Source: Ilumatobacteraceae bacterium (lineage in GTDB: Bacteria > Actinomycetota > Acidimicrobiia > Acidimicrobiales > Ilumatobacteraceae). From it: a stretch of DNA of 39,703 bases. The position numbers and the translations under genes were made by a program. Under the pieces are notes generated by a model. That model saw only the letters and a list, made by a program, of their open reading frames with translations. It was not told where the DNA came from and ran no database searches. The DNA lies in assembly GCA_030728545.1 (NCBI GenBank), contig JANQZQ010000024.1, positions 1-39,703 on the forward strand. Direction: 5' to 3'. The first letter of the stretch is position 1, and each line of letters starts with the position of its first letter. Positions 7,564 through 15,600 of the stretch are shown in pieces.

Positions 7564-8976
7564 GTGCCATCCGAACCGAGGTCGCCAGCCGAATCATCGC
7601 GCCCGCGCAACTTGCGACCTGGCTTGCGCCCTCGCATCGCCACATACTTAGCACTTGCCACATTCGTTGCTGTCGTGATTCTCAGCGTTGTCACTTTTGC
7701 CGCTACCCGCAATTATCTGCTTGACACCTCGACAGCCGCTGCCCGCTCGCAAGCCATTGCCAACGCCCAACTTATTCGCTCGCTCGTGGGCGCTAACCGC
7801 ATTGACGCCGGCGAAGTAGTCACCAACCTGCGCACCGAAGCCTCGGGATTCGCCGTGTTGCATCTGGGAGCCGAAGATCTCTTCTATGCGCAGGCACCGC
7901 TTTCTTTCACTCAGTCCAATCTTCCTTCCACGTTCGTACGCAACGCAATAGACGGGGTCAGCGGCATCCAGCGCGTCGAGTTCGCTGGGCGGCCTTACCA
8001 AGCGGTGGCAATCTCAATTCCCGCTATCGATGCAACGTACTTTGAAGTGTTTGCGATTAGTGATGTATCCGACACCCTCGGCACCATTCGTTCAACCCTG
8101 ATTGCTGCCGTACTAGGAATCACCGTGGTGGCCGGTGGCATCGGCTACTTGTTGAGCGGCAACGTGCTCCAGCCGCTGCGCCGAGTGACACAGGCCGCCA
8201 GCACGATTGCTGGCGGGGCTCTGGCCACTCGGTTGGAACCCGAATCCGATCCCGACTTGCAACAGCTCGTAACAAGTTTCAATGACATGGCCGATGCCGT
8301 CCAAGAGCGCATCGAACGTGAAGAACGATTCGCCAGCGATGTGAGCCACGAATTGCGGTCGCCCATCACCTCGCTTGGTGCTGCGGTGGATGTGCTGCAG
8401 GGGCGTGCCGAAGAATTATCAGACCGCAATCGGCAGGCGCTTGACATCATCGCCACCCAAGTGAAGCGATTCGACCGCACGGTCATGGACTTGCTCGAAC
8501 TCAGCCGGCTTGATGCACGAGCCGGCCAGGACCAGCTCGAAGAAACACACCTCACACCACTCGTCGAACGAATTGCTACACGACACGGCTACGGCGATGT
8601 TTTAGTCGTATCTGACCTGGGTACCGAGGATGTCGTGGTGGTGGACAAGCGTCGTATCGAACGAGTACTGCTCAATCTCTTGGACAATGCCCGCGATCAT
8701 GCCGGTGGTGCGTCCGACATTCTGCTCAGCAGCAGCGAAACGGAAATTTTGCTTATCGTCGACGACAACGGTGCAGGCATCGGCGTCAGTGAACGAGTTC
8801 GAATCTTCGAGCGTTTCGCGCGCGGCACGGCCTCGCGCAACTCCGTTGGCAGCGGTCTTGGTTTGGCGATTGTCTCCGAGCATGCCCAGGCCATGGGTGG
8901 GCGCGCATTCGTCGACACCTCCCCCAGTGGTGGCGCGCGATTCGTAGTCACGATTCCACGCGGGGAGCAGGCATGA
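7564..8976 (+). CDS. Membrane sensor histidine kinase (MtrB-like)
   Basis: From the GTG at 7564 this is a 470-residue transmembrane kinase. TM1 lies at about residues 26-46 (YLALATFVAVVILSVVTFA), followed by an extracytoplasmic sensor region and TM2 (LIAAVLGITVVAGGIGYLL). A HAMP domain follows, then the H-box SDVSHELRSPITSL with His262, the N-box LLNLLDNARDHAGG, the G1 box VDDNGAGIG and the G2 box GSGLGLAIV. The frame stays open upstream to 7330, with ATG codons at 7471 and 7474, so the start is uncertain; the upstream peptide has no domain character. The divergent response regulator is its obvious partner. Its TGA overlaps the lipoprotein ATG by 4 nt. Confidence 0.9.
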   Translation: MPSEPRSPAESSRPRNLRPGLRPRIATYLALATFVAVVILSVVTFAATRNYLLDTSTAAARSQAIANAQLIRSLVGANRIDAGEVVTNLRTEASGFAVLHLGAEDLFYAQAPLSFTQSNLPSTFVRNAIDGVSGIQRVEFAGRPYQAVAISIPAIDATYFEVFAISDVSDTLGTIRSTLIAAVLGITVVAGGIGYLLSGNVLQPLRRVTQAASTIAGGALATRLEPESDPDLQQLVTSFNDMADAVQERIEREERFASDVSHELRSPITSLGAAVDVLQGRAEELSDRNRQALDIIATQVKRFDRTVMDLLELSRLDARAGQDQLEETHLTPLVERIATRHGYGDVLVVSDLGTEDVVVVDKRRIERVLLNLLDNARDHAGGASDILLSSSETEILLIVDDNGAGIGVSERVRIFERFARGTASRNSVGSGLGLAIVSEHAQAMGGRAFVDTSPSGGARFVVTIPRGEQA

Positions 8977-9596
8977 AGTTCGCAAGCGCCGTTGTCTTGA
9001 CAAGCCTGATCATGCTGACCAGTTGCGGTCTGCCCAGTGAAGACCGCTTTACACCGCTATCGCGCGACCAGGTGCCTGATGCACTAACAGCTACCAGCAC
9101 CACCACAACGACTACTACATCGGTACCAGTTGAGACCGAAGCACCGTCAACCACAGTGACCGACGTGCTGTATGACCTCGTTGAGTTCTATTTTGTGAGC
9201 GCTAACCGCGTAGTGCGCAGCGAACGTCAGATTGTGAGCCCGGCCACACCCACCCAAGTTGTTGAGACATTACTGCGAGGCCTCGACTCAGCAGCCCAAA
9301 CAGCAGGCTTGCGCAGCGCTTTGCCACGCGGCACCAATGCCACAGTTGAGGTGCGCCGTGGCATCGCCCGCGTCTCGGCCGTCGCCCCGTTTCTGTCTGA
9401 ACTGGAGCCACTCGACCAGCGTTTGGCAATCGCTCAGTTGGTGCTCACACTCACCCGCCGCCCAGGCATCGGCCAAGTAATTTTTGTGGTGGATGGCGCC
9501 GAAATTTCGGTACCCCGCGGCGGTGGTGACCTCACCGTTGCTGGAACACCGGTTACCTATGACGACTACCTTGCGGTGCTCTCCACCCGCGACTAA
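8973..9596 (+). CDS. GerMN-domain lipoprotein (LpqB-like)
   Basis: A 207-residue secreted lipoprotein. A hydrophobic signal ends in the lipobox LTSC (Cys18). A low-complexity Thr/Ser linker (a run of seven Thr at about residues 44-50) leads to a single GerMN-type domain (YFVSANRVVRSERQI through QVIFVVDGAEISVPR). In actinobacteria LpqB is a larger GerMN lipoprotein encoded after mtrB, where it modulates the MtrAB system. Here the gene is translationally coupled to the kinase (ATGA) but is much shorter and lacks the beta-propeller half. An accessory sensor on the outer membrane face is inferred from position. Its 3' end faces era across 24 nt. Confidence 0.8.
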   Translation: MKFASAVVLTSLIMLTSCGLPSEDRFTPLSRDQVPDALTATSTTTTTTTSVPVETEAPSTTVTDVLYDLVEFYFVSANRVVRSERQIVSPATPTQVVETLLRGLDSAAQTAGLRSALPRGTNATVEVRRGIARVSAVAPFLSELEPLDQRLAIAQLVLTLTRRPGIGQVIFVVDGAEISVPRGGGDLTVAGTPVTYDDYLAVLSTRD

Positions 9597-9620
9597 CTCA
9601 ACTCGGGAATTCGTTCGCAG

Positions 9621-10460
9621 CTAGTAACCCAGGCGCTCGATGCGATCAGGTCGTTGTTGCCAGCCGTCGTCAACTACCACAGCCAGCTCGATATGAGCAC
9701 CTTTGGCCAGCTGGAGCCGCACTGCCGTGCCCACTTCTTTCAATACCAAACCACCTTTGCCGATAACCATGCCTTTTTGGCTGTCTCGTTCAACGATGAT
9801 TTCACAGCGAATCCGCGGCCATTCGTATTCCGTTACCCGCGTAGCAATCGAATACGGCAACTCATCGCGCATGCGCCCCAGTAGTTCTTCCCGAACGAGA
9901 TCGGCGATCCACAACATGTCGGGTGTTTCGCGCACCACTTCTGGCGGATACAGCGCCTCGCCAGGTGGCAGACGTTGCGCAATCCAATCCATTAGTTGCT
10001 CAATTCCTTCCCCAGTTTTTGCCGATACCGGAAAATATGCGAGCGCATCGAGTGAGGCCACCGCCAAGAGTTGCTTCATGACCTTGGCGCGCGATGTGGC
10101 ATCGATTTTGTTGACCACCACGAAACTTTCTTTAATGTTCAGCCTGTCTGCTACGAACTGGTCGCCGCGCCCAAAAGGCATGGTTGCATCGATAACCAGA
10201 CCGGTGATGTCAACTTCGCGAACTGCCTCCATAGCAGTTGCATTCACTCGCTTGCCAAGTGCGGTGACGGGCTTGTGAATGCCGGGCGTGTCAACGAACA
10301 CAATCTGAGCGTCGGTGCGATGCACAATGGCTCGTACCCGAGTGCGAGTGGTTTGGGGCTTGTCGGAAACGATTGACACCTTGCGGCCACATGCCGTGTT
10401 GATGATGCTTGACTTACCGACATTGGGGCGCCCGACAAGGCTGACAAACCCGCTATGCAT
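9621..10460 (-). CDS. era: GTPase Era
   Basis: Essential GTPase that binds the 16S rRNA 3' end and assists 30S subunit maturation. The 279-residue protein has G1 GRPNVGKS (residues 10-17), the TTRTR switch I region, G3 DTPGIH, G4 NKID and the G5-like SAKTGEG. The C-terminal KH domain shows GKGGLVLKEVGTAVRLQL. The start ATG at 10458-10460 gives the standard MHSGFVSLVGRPNVGKSS opening. In many actinobacteria era sits between corC and recO; here the genes keep that order on the minus strand but are separated by plus-strand blocks. Confidence 0.96.
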   Translation of the reverse strand: MHSGFVSLVGRPNVGKSSIINTACGRKVSIVSDKPQTTRTRVRAIVHRTDAQIVFVDTPGIHKPVTALGKRVNATAMEAVREVDITGLVIDATMPFGRGDQFVADRLNIKESFVVVNKIDATSRAKVMKQLLAVASLDALAYFPVSAKTGEGIEQLMDWIAQRLPPGEALYPPEVVRETPDMLWIADLVREELLGRMRDELPYSIATRVTEYEWPRIRCEIIVERDSQKGMVIGKGGLVLKEVGTAVRLQLAKGAHIELAVVVDDGWQQRPDRIERLGY

Positions 10461-10532
10461 CGTGCAACGACGCTACTGAGTCATGGGCCACTAAGCCGTT
10501 CTTCACTGTTTTCGTCTGCCAGACTCAACGTC

Positions 10533-10949
10533 ATGGCTGAGCGTCGCAAATGGATCGATCGCATGCAGCCGCAGACTTTGCAGATCGCCACCTGGCTGTT
10601 GTACATCAACGGTTTTTTCGCATTAGTCGAACTCATTGATGGGGGCGGCGTGTTGCATTATTTTCGAGTGCGATACTCATTCGGAATTTTCTTGGGCCTA
10701 ATCATCGTGGCGGCTTACGTGGCGGGCGCTTTTTTGATGGCCAACGAAAGAAAAATCGGCTGGAAGATTTCAGTTGCCGTCGCTGCCACGCCATTCGTGC
10801 TCACCTACATCGCTTATACCCAGCTCAGTGCCCCGCTGCGCTACCGGTTCTTTGGGGCCAGCTTGTTGGCGTTTGCCTTTGACGTGGCCGTTTTAGCCCT
10901 GCTTTTGCACCCCCAAAGCAAAGAACACCAGCGAATCTGGTATCACTAG
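10533..10949 (+). CDS. Small four-helix membrane protein, unknown function
   Basis: A 138-residue protein when started at the ATG at 10533 (MAERRKW); an upstream start at 10455 would add a non-hydrophobic peptide overlapping era. Four hydrophobic segments are visible: ATWLLYINGFFALVELI, FGIFLGLIIVAAYVAGAFLM, ISVAVAATPFVLTYIAY and GASLLAFAFDVAVLALLL. Short basic loops lie between them, and the C-terminus (HPQSKEHQRIWYH) is polar and His-rich. I do not recognise a named family. It is 3 nt upstream of the MaoC gene and probably co-transcribed with it. It could be an integral membrane accessory factor; no catalytic motif is evident. Confidence 0.75.
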   Translation: MAERRKWIDRMQPQTLQIATWLLYINGFFALVELIDGGGVLHYFRVRYSFGIFLGLIIVAAYVAGAFLMANERKIGWKISVAVAATPFVLTYIAYTQLSAPLRYRFFGASLLAFAFDVAVLALLLHPQSKEHQRIWYH

Positions 10950-10952
10950 AGC

Positions 10953-11414
10953 ATGACCAAAACAATCATGAAGGGTGCCGACGGCGTCAAAGCCCACGTC
11001 GGCAAGCACCTCGGCTACAGCGACTACCTCACCGTGACCCAAGAGATGATCAACACCTTTGCTGATGCAACCGGTGACCACCAGTGGATTCACGTGGATA
11101 TTGAAAAGGCCAAGCAGGGACCCTTTGGCGCACCCATCGCCCACGGTTATCTCACATTGTCACTCGGGCCAACCTTGCTGCCGCAGATCTATGGCGTTGA
11201 AGGTGCAGTGATGGGCGTCAACTACGGCACCAACAAGGTGCGGTTTCCATCGCCAGTGCCCGTGGGTTCGCGCCTGCGCGTTGGCGCAAAGTTACTTGAG
11301 GCCCAAGACGTTGCTGGCGGCATTCAAACCACCATTGAAGCTACGTTCGAAATCGAAGGCGCCGCCAAGCCAAGTTGTGTCGCTGAGCTGGTCTTTCGCA
11401 CCTACTTCGCTTAG
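10953..11414 (+). CDS. MaoC-like (R)-specific enoyl-CoA hydratase
   Basis: A 153-residue single hot-dog-fold protein predicted to hydrate trans-2-enoyl-CoA thioesters. The MaoC signature is intact: FADATGDHQWIHVDIEKA with the catalytic Asp and His, then FGAPIAHGYLTLSL. The later strand GVNYGTNKVRFPSPVPVGSRLRV is also typical. It resembles NodN/MaoC-type hydratases of actinobacterial fatty-acid or lipid metabolism. Its TAG interlocks with the TAA of the convergent LLM oxidoreductase gene, which follows an acyl-CoA dehydrogenase, so the three plausibly serve one acyl-CoA pathway. The substrate cannot be read from sequence. Confidence 0.9.
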   Translation: MTKTIMKGADGVKAHVGKHLGYSDYLTVTQEMINTFADATGDHQWIHVDIEKAKQGPFGAPIAHGYLTLSLGPTLLPQIYGVEGAVMGVNYGTNKVRFPSPVPVGSRLRVGAKLLEAQDVAGGIQTTIEATFEIEGAAKPSCVAELVFRTYFA

Positions 11415-12379
11415 CGAAACTGTTTCGCCACAGCGGCGAACAAATCCAACGTGGTGGTATCGGGATAATCGGCGCACCACGGCACGAAGCCCACGCAACC
11501 AAGCCCCACATACTCAGCAACTTTTTCACTCACTTGTTCGGGCGTTCCGACGAGCGACGTGGCCTTCCACTGCTCGAGCGGGTGGCCCCACAGACTTTGT
11601 GACCCAGCTGCGTCAAGTTCTTTCTGCGTTTCGCGCATGAATACCTCGGGCGACCACGTGAGTTTGATTTCGTCAAAGTCGCGACCCACTGCCACGCAGT
11701 GCTCCGCCAGGATGTTCTTCTTTCGTTTGAAGTCTTCGACGGTGCCCCCAAAGTTGGCGTAGTCGGCGTGCCGCGCCACCACTCGCAGGGTGAGTTGCTC
11801 TCCGCCGCCTCCTATCCAAATCGGTGGATGCGGCTTTTGCACGGGCTTGGGGTCGCAATTGCCGCGGTCAAGTTTGTAGTACTTGCCGTTGTAGGTGGTT
11901 TCTTTCTCCGACCACATGGATTTAACGATCTCCACACTTTCGCGCAACATGCCAATGCGATCTTTGGGCGCCGGAAACTCGTAGCCGTAACCCCGACATT
12001 CGTTTTCATACCAACCAGCGCCAATCCCCCAATCGAGCCGTCCGCCGCTGATCACGTCGATAGTTGAGGTGATTTTGGCCAACAGCGCCGGCTCGCGATA
12101 CAAGTTGCAGCCCACCATTTGACCGAGACGAATCCGGGAAGTTCGTTGACTGATCGCTGCAATCGTGGTCCAACACTCGAACACTGCTTCGTGGGCGGGC
12201 TTGGGCACATTATGAAAATGGTCGTACACCCAAATGGAGTCGTAGCCCAGTTGTTCGGCGCGCACTGCAATCTCCACCGCCTTGGCCCACTTGGCCTGGT
12301 CGTCGGGAATACTCCGCAGTTCCATCTTCCAGCCTTGCGGCATGAAAACACCAAAGATCACTTTGTTGGCAGCGGTCAT
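11411..12379 (-). CDS. LLM-class flavin/F420-dependent oxidoreductase
   Basis: A 322-residue luciferase-like TIM-barrel oxidoreductase. Family signposts are FGVFMPQGW at strand 1, EQLGYDSIWVYDHFH, the RIRLGQMVGCNLYREPALLAK segment, GGRLDWGIGAGWYENE and PHPPIWIGGGGEQ. In actinobacteria proteins of this type usually use cofactor F420, and some use FMN; the cofactor here is inferred. The ATG overlaps the acyl-CoA dehydrogenase stop by 4 nt, so the two are coupled. The substrate is unknown. Its TAA interlocks with the TAG of the MaoC gene. Confidence 0.88.
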   Translation of the reverse strand: MTAANKVIFGVFMPQGWKMELRSIPDDQAKWAKAVEIAVRAEQLGYDSIWVYDHFHNVPKPAHEAVFECWTTIAAISQRTSRIRLGQMVGCNLYREPALLAKITSTIDVISGGRLDWGIGAGWYENECRGYGYEFPAPKDRIGMLRESVEIVKSMWSEKETTYNGKYYKLDRGNCDPKPVQKPHPPIWIGGGGEQLTLRVVARHADYANFGGTVEDFKRKKNILAEHCVAVGRDFDEIKLTWSPEVFMRETQKELDAAGSQSLWGHPLEQWKATSLVGTPEQVSEKVAEYVGLGCVGFVPWCADYPDTTTLDLFAAVAKQFR

Positions 12380-13596
12380 AGTGGCAAGTCTCCTGTCGCA
12401 GATTTGGTGGTTCCATGGTCTTTATAGGCCGCAATCGTGCGCTGAGCGATTCGCATTTGGTGCACCTCATCAGCACCGTCGGCGAACCGGCTCCAACGCG
12501 CTTGTTGCAACATGTGGGCCAGCGGCGTGTCGTTGGAGTACCCAAGTGCACCGTGCACCTGAATGGCGCGGTCAACTATTTGCCACAAACTGTTGGCCAC
12601 GAAGTGCTTGGCCATCGACACCTCAGAAGTGAATGGCAAACCTTTTTCAATCTTGTACGCCGCATGCAGCACCATGAGCTTGCACTGATATAGCTCCATC
12701 GCTGAATCTGCGATCAGCCATTGGATGCCTTGTTTTTCTGCCAACAGTGAGCCGTGCGAAAAACGATTCAGCGAACGATCCACCATCATGTCGAGGGCGG
12801 TCTCGGCTTGGCCAATCCAGCGCATGCAGTGGGCCAAGCGCGCCGGGCCGAGTCGATACTGCCCAAGCAGGTGCCCTTGCCCACGCCCACCCAACATCTG
12901 ACTTTGATGCACTCGCAGGTCCTTGATTTCGATCTCGCAATGGTTGTGACCACCCGACATGGTTTCGATGTCGCGAACGATGTTGAAGCCTTCACTGGGA
13001 ATATCAACAATGAAACACGAGTTGGCGGCTTGCGGCAGGTCTGGGTCATCCTCGGTGCGTGCCACGAGCAAGGCGAACTGCGCACCCCGCGCCCCAGAGA
13101 TAAACCACTTATGGCCGTTGATTACCCATTCATCGCCGTCTTGATACGCGTGCGTACGAATCAAAGTCGGGTCGCTACCGGCCACTTCAGGCTCGGTCAT
13201 TGCAAAACATGAACGAGCTGTACCTGCGCAGAGTGGTTTCAAATACTTTTCTTTCTGCTCGGGTGTCGCCCAATGCATCAACGTGTGTTGGTTGCCCTCA
13301 TCGGGGGCCTGGGCATTGAGCACGAATGGTCCGATGCTGACTTTGGCTGCTTCGGCAGACACTGCGGCCATCGCGGTCGGGCCAAGACCCATGCCACCCC
13401 ATTCCGCAGGCATATGCGGGAGCCACAATTTTGCTTCGTCACGTGCCTTGGCACGCAATTCGACAATCGCTTTCACCACCTGTTTGCGTTCGCTTTGATC
13501 GGTGGCGTCCCAACGTGGGCGTACGACATCGTCCATGAACGTGCGCACCCGCAGGCGAACGTCTTCGACTTCGGGTGGAAAAGAGAAATCAATCAT
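12376..13596 (-). CDS. Acyl-CoA dehydrogenase (ACAD10/11-like)
   Basis: FAD-dependent acyl-CoA dehydrogenase of 406 residues from the ATG at 13594-13596 (MIDFSFPPEVEDVR); a start ten codons upstream adds no domain sequence. The FAD/substrate region FAMTEPEVAGSDPTLIRTHA and EWVINGHKWFISGA are clear, as is the C-terminal VHGALGYSNDTPLAHMLQQAR. The terminal motif reads FADGADEVHQMRIAQ rather than the EGTxEI of classical ACADs, which resembles the ACAD10/11 branch. It is divergent from menG and coupled to the downstream LLM gene. A role in beta-oxidation or degradation of a modified acyl chain is inferred. Confidence 0.9.
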   Translation of the reverse strand: MIDFSFPPEVEDVRLRVRTFMDDVVRPRWDATDQSERKQVVKAIVELRAKARDEAKLWLPHMPAEWGGMGLGPTAMAAVSAEAAKVSIGPFVLNAQAPDEGNQHTLMHWATPEQKEKYLKPLCAGTARSCFAMTEPEVAGSDPTLIRTHAYQDGDEWVINGHKWFISGARGAQFALLVARTEDDPDLPQAANSCFIVDIPSEGFNIVRDIETMSGGHNHCEIEIKDLRVHQSQMLGGRGQGHLLGQYRLGPARLAHCMRWIGQAETALDMMVDRSLNRFSHGSLLAEKQGIQWLIADSAMELYQCKLMVLHAAYKIEKGLPFTSEVSMAKHFVANSLWQIVDRAIQVHGALGYSNDTPLAHMLQQARWSRFADGADEVHQMRIAQRTIAAYKDHGTTKSATGDLPL

Positions 13597-13657
13597 GTGA
13601 CCAGTGTGCCTTACCACTGCCGACAATCACGAAGCCAGCTCACCGTAGTCTTGCCTC

Positions 13658-14380
13658 GTGAGCACGGTGGACAAACCCGACCGCAAAAGTTGGGATACCG
13701 CGGCCCTTCCCGTTGGTGAGGCCAAGGCGGTCGCAGTACGCCAGATGTTTGACACCATCGCCCCCCGTTACGACCTAGTGAACCGCATCATGACCTTTCG
13801 CCTTGACGTGCGCTGGCGCCGCAGCACGGTGGCGGCACTGGCCCTCGGTGATGGTGCTCTTGTGTTGGATGTAGCCAGCGGTACCGGGGATTTGTGCCGT
13901 GAACTCAGCCGCCAGCGCCTGCAGCCCTTGTCATGCGATTTTTCATTTGGCATGCTGGCTGCCGACACAAGCCACGCCCCGCGCGTGCAAAGCGACGCCC
14001 AACGCCTGGCAATTCGCACAGGAGGCGTAGATGGCATTACGTGCGGTTTCGCACTGCGAAACTTTGTTGACCTATCAGCACTGTTTGCCGAGTTGGCCCG
14101 AGTGGTGCGCCCAGGTGGCCGAGTAGCGCTGCTAGATGTTTCGGTTCCCACCAATCCCTTGATCCGCTATGGGAACTCGCTGTATTTCGGCAAAGTAGTG
14201 CCGCGAATCGGTGCGCTGTTGTCAGATCGCGCTGCGTATCGATATTTGCCCCGCAGTGTTTCGTACCTTCCAGCACCGCCCGAACTTTGTGCAATGTTGT
14301 CACGCGCAGGCTTTGTTGAGGTCAAGCACCGCCAACTGTCGGGTGGTCTGGTGCAGCTGCTTACTGCTACGCGGGCCTGA
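13658..14380 (+). CDS. menG: Demethylmenaquinone methyltransferase
   Basis: SAM-dependent C-methyltransferase for the last step of menaquinone synthesis (UbiE/MenG family). The 240-residue protein has the family segment FDTIAPRYDLVNRI at residues 31-44, SAM motif I LVLDVASGTGDL near 69-79, and later GFALRNFVDLSALFAELARVVRPGGRVALLD. The C-terminal YRYLPRSVSYLPAPPELCAML is also family-typical. It uses GTG at 13658 and its TGA overlaps the menF ATG. It opens the menaquinone block and is divergent from the acyl-CoA dehydrogenase. Confidence 0.94.
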   Translation: MSTVDKPDRKSWDTAALPVGEAKAVAVRQMFDTIAPRYDLVNRIMTFRLDVRWRRSTVAALALGDGALVLDVASGTGDLCRELSRQRLQPLSCDFSFGMLAADTSHAPRVQSDAQRLAIRTGGVDGITCGFALRNFVDLSALFAELARVVRPGGRVALLDVSVPTNPLIRYGNSLYFGKVVPRIGALLSDRAAYRYLPRSVSYLPAPPELCAMLSRAGFVEVKHRQLSGGLVQLLTATRA

Positions 14381-15588
14381 TGATGTATCGGTTCACAACG
14401 CGTCCGCTTAGTGACTTTGTCGATGAAGTGCCCGACCTCAACGACGTAGCGGGCGACGATGGCGTGTTGTTCGTGCGCGATGGCACAGGTTTTGCCGGGG
14501 TCGAGAGTGTTGCGCGGGTATCGCTGAGTGAGTGCGCCGATTTTTTCGCACAATCCACGATTGATGATCGTGTGGATGCGCCCGGCTCGCGCGGTGTTGC
14601 CTTTGGCTGGTATCCCTTTGGTGGCGTTGGCGGCGAAGCGATCATTCCAGCAATTTGTGTGGGTAAGCACTCGTCGATGCCGCCATGGGTGACGTATGTC
14701 GAGGGCAACGAGTCGCAGGTTGCCGCAGCGCTCGCACCTCGTCACGCGCCAACGACTGAGGCTGGTTCGTTTACTATTCGACCAGGTGTCGAAGTCGCGC
14801 AGTATCTGGCGGCAGTGGCCGCAGTTCGCGACGCGGTGCGCGATGGTGAAATCACCAAGGCTGTCATTGCCCGCGACATTCTGGTCGAGTCATCGCAACC
14901 CATCGCGGTAAACGCACTCTTGCGTCGACTGAAGGCATCATTTGGCTCGAGCTATCGCTACAGCATCGATGGCCTGGTCGGGGCTTCACCTGAACTCTTA
15001 GTTGCACGCCAAGGTGATGTGGTGACGAGTCACCCTCTGGCCGGCACCGCGCCACGTACGGGTAACCCGACTACCGACGATCAACTGGCACAGCAACTGC
15101 GAGCGAGTGCCAAGAACCAAATCGAGCATCGCGTGGTCATCGACATGGTGCACGACACGTTGTTGCCGTGGTGTTCATATCTTGACTGGCAACCTGAGCC
15201 CGATGTGGTTGCAGTCGCCAACGTGCAGCATCTTGGCACGTTGATCGAGGGCCGACTCTCGCAACCCATCCCCCATGTGCTGCGGCTGGTTGAGGCATTG
15301 TCACCGACACCAGCCTTGGGTGGGTTTCCGCGCGATGCAGCACTGCGGCTTATCGCCCAACACGAAGGCATGCAGCGAGGTCGTTATGGCGGTGCCGTCG
15401 GGTGGTGTGATCGTGACGGCAACGGCACTTGGGCAGTAGCGATTCGATGTGCGGAGTTGAGTAGCGACCGCCGCACGGCCCGACTGTTTGCTGGCGGCGG
15501 CATCGTTGCCGATAGTGAGCCCCTGGCCGAACTCGACGAAACTCAAGCCAAGTTTCAGGCCATGTTGTCGGCGCTGGTGCGACCGTAG
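14380..15588 (+). CDS. menF: Isochorismate synthase
   Basis: Converts chorismate to isochorismate for menaquinone. The 402-residue protein has the chorismate-binding fold: SSYRYSIDGLVGASPELLV, the HPLAGTAPRTG motif, KNQIEHRVVIDMVHDTLLPW, the LVEALSPTPALGGFPRDAAL segment, and GMQRGRYGGAVGW at about residues 330-342 with the Mg-binding region. MenF rather than an anthranilate or aminodeoxychorismate synthase is indicated by the flanking menG and menD and the ALSPTPALGG signature. It shares one base with the menG stop. The convergent menD stop is 8 nt away, within a small hairpin. Confidence 0.92.
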   Translation: MMYRFTTRPLSDFVDEVPDLNDVAGDDGVLFVRDGTGFAGVESVARVSLSECADFFAQSTIDDRVDAPGSRGVAFGWYPFGGVGGEAIIPAICVGKHSSMPPWVTYVEGNESQVAAALAPRHAPTTEAGSFTIRPGVEVAQYLAAVAAVRDAVRDGEITKAVIARDILVESSQPIAVNALLRRLKASFGSSYRYSIDGLVGASPELLVARQGDVVTSHPLAGTAPRTGNPTTDDQLAQQLRASAKNQIEHRVVIDMVHDTLLPWCSYLDWQPEPDVVAVANVQHLGTLIEGRLSQPIPHVLRLVEALSPTPALGGFPRDAALRLIAQHEGMQRGRYGGAVGWCDRDGNGTWAVAIRCAELSSDRRTARLFAGGGIVADSEPLAELDETQAKFQAMLSALVRP

Positions 15589-15600
15589 GCCTCTGCCTAC
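15585..15600. terminator. Hairpin between convergent menF and menD
   Basis: GTAGGC (15585-15590) and GCCTAC (15595-15600) form a perfect 6-bp stem with a CTCT loop. It overlaps the TAG stop of menF and the TAG stop of menD on the other strand. No U-tract follows on either strand, so calling it a bidirectional terminator is only a suggestion from its position. It may equally be chance. Confidence 0.35.
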
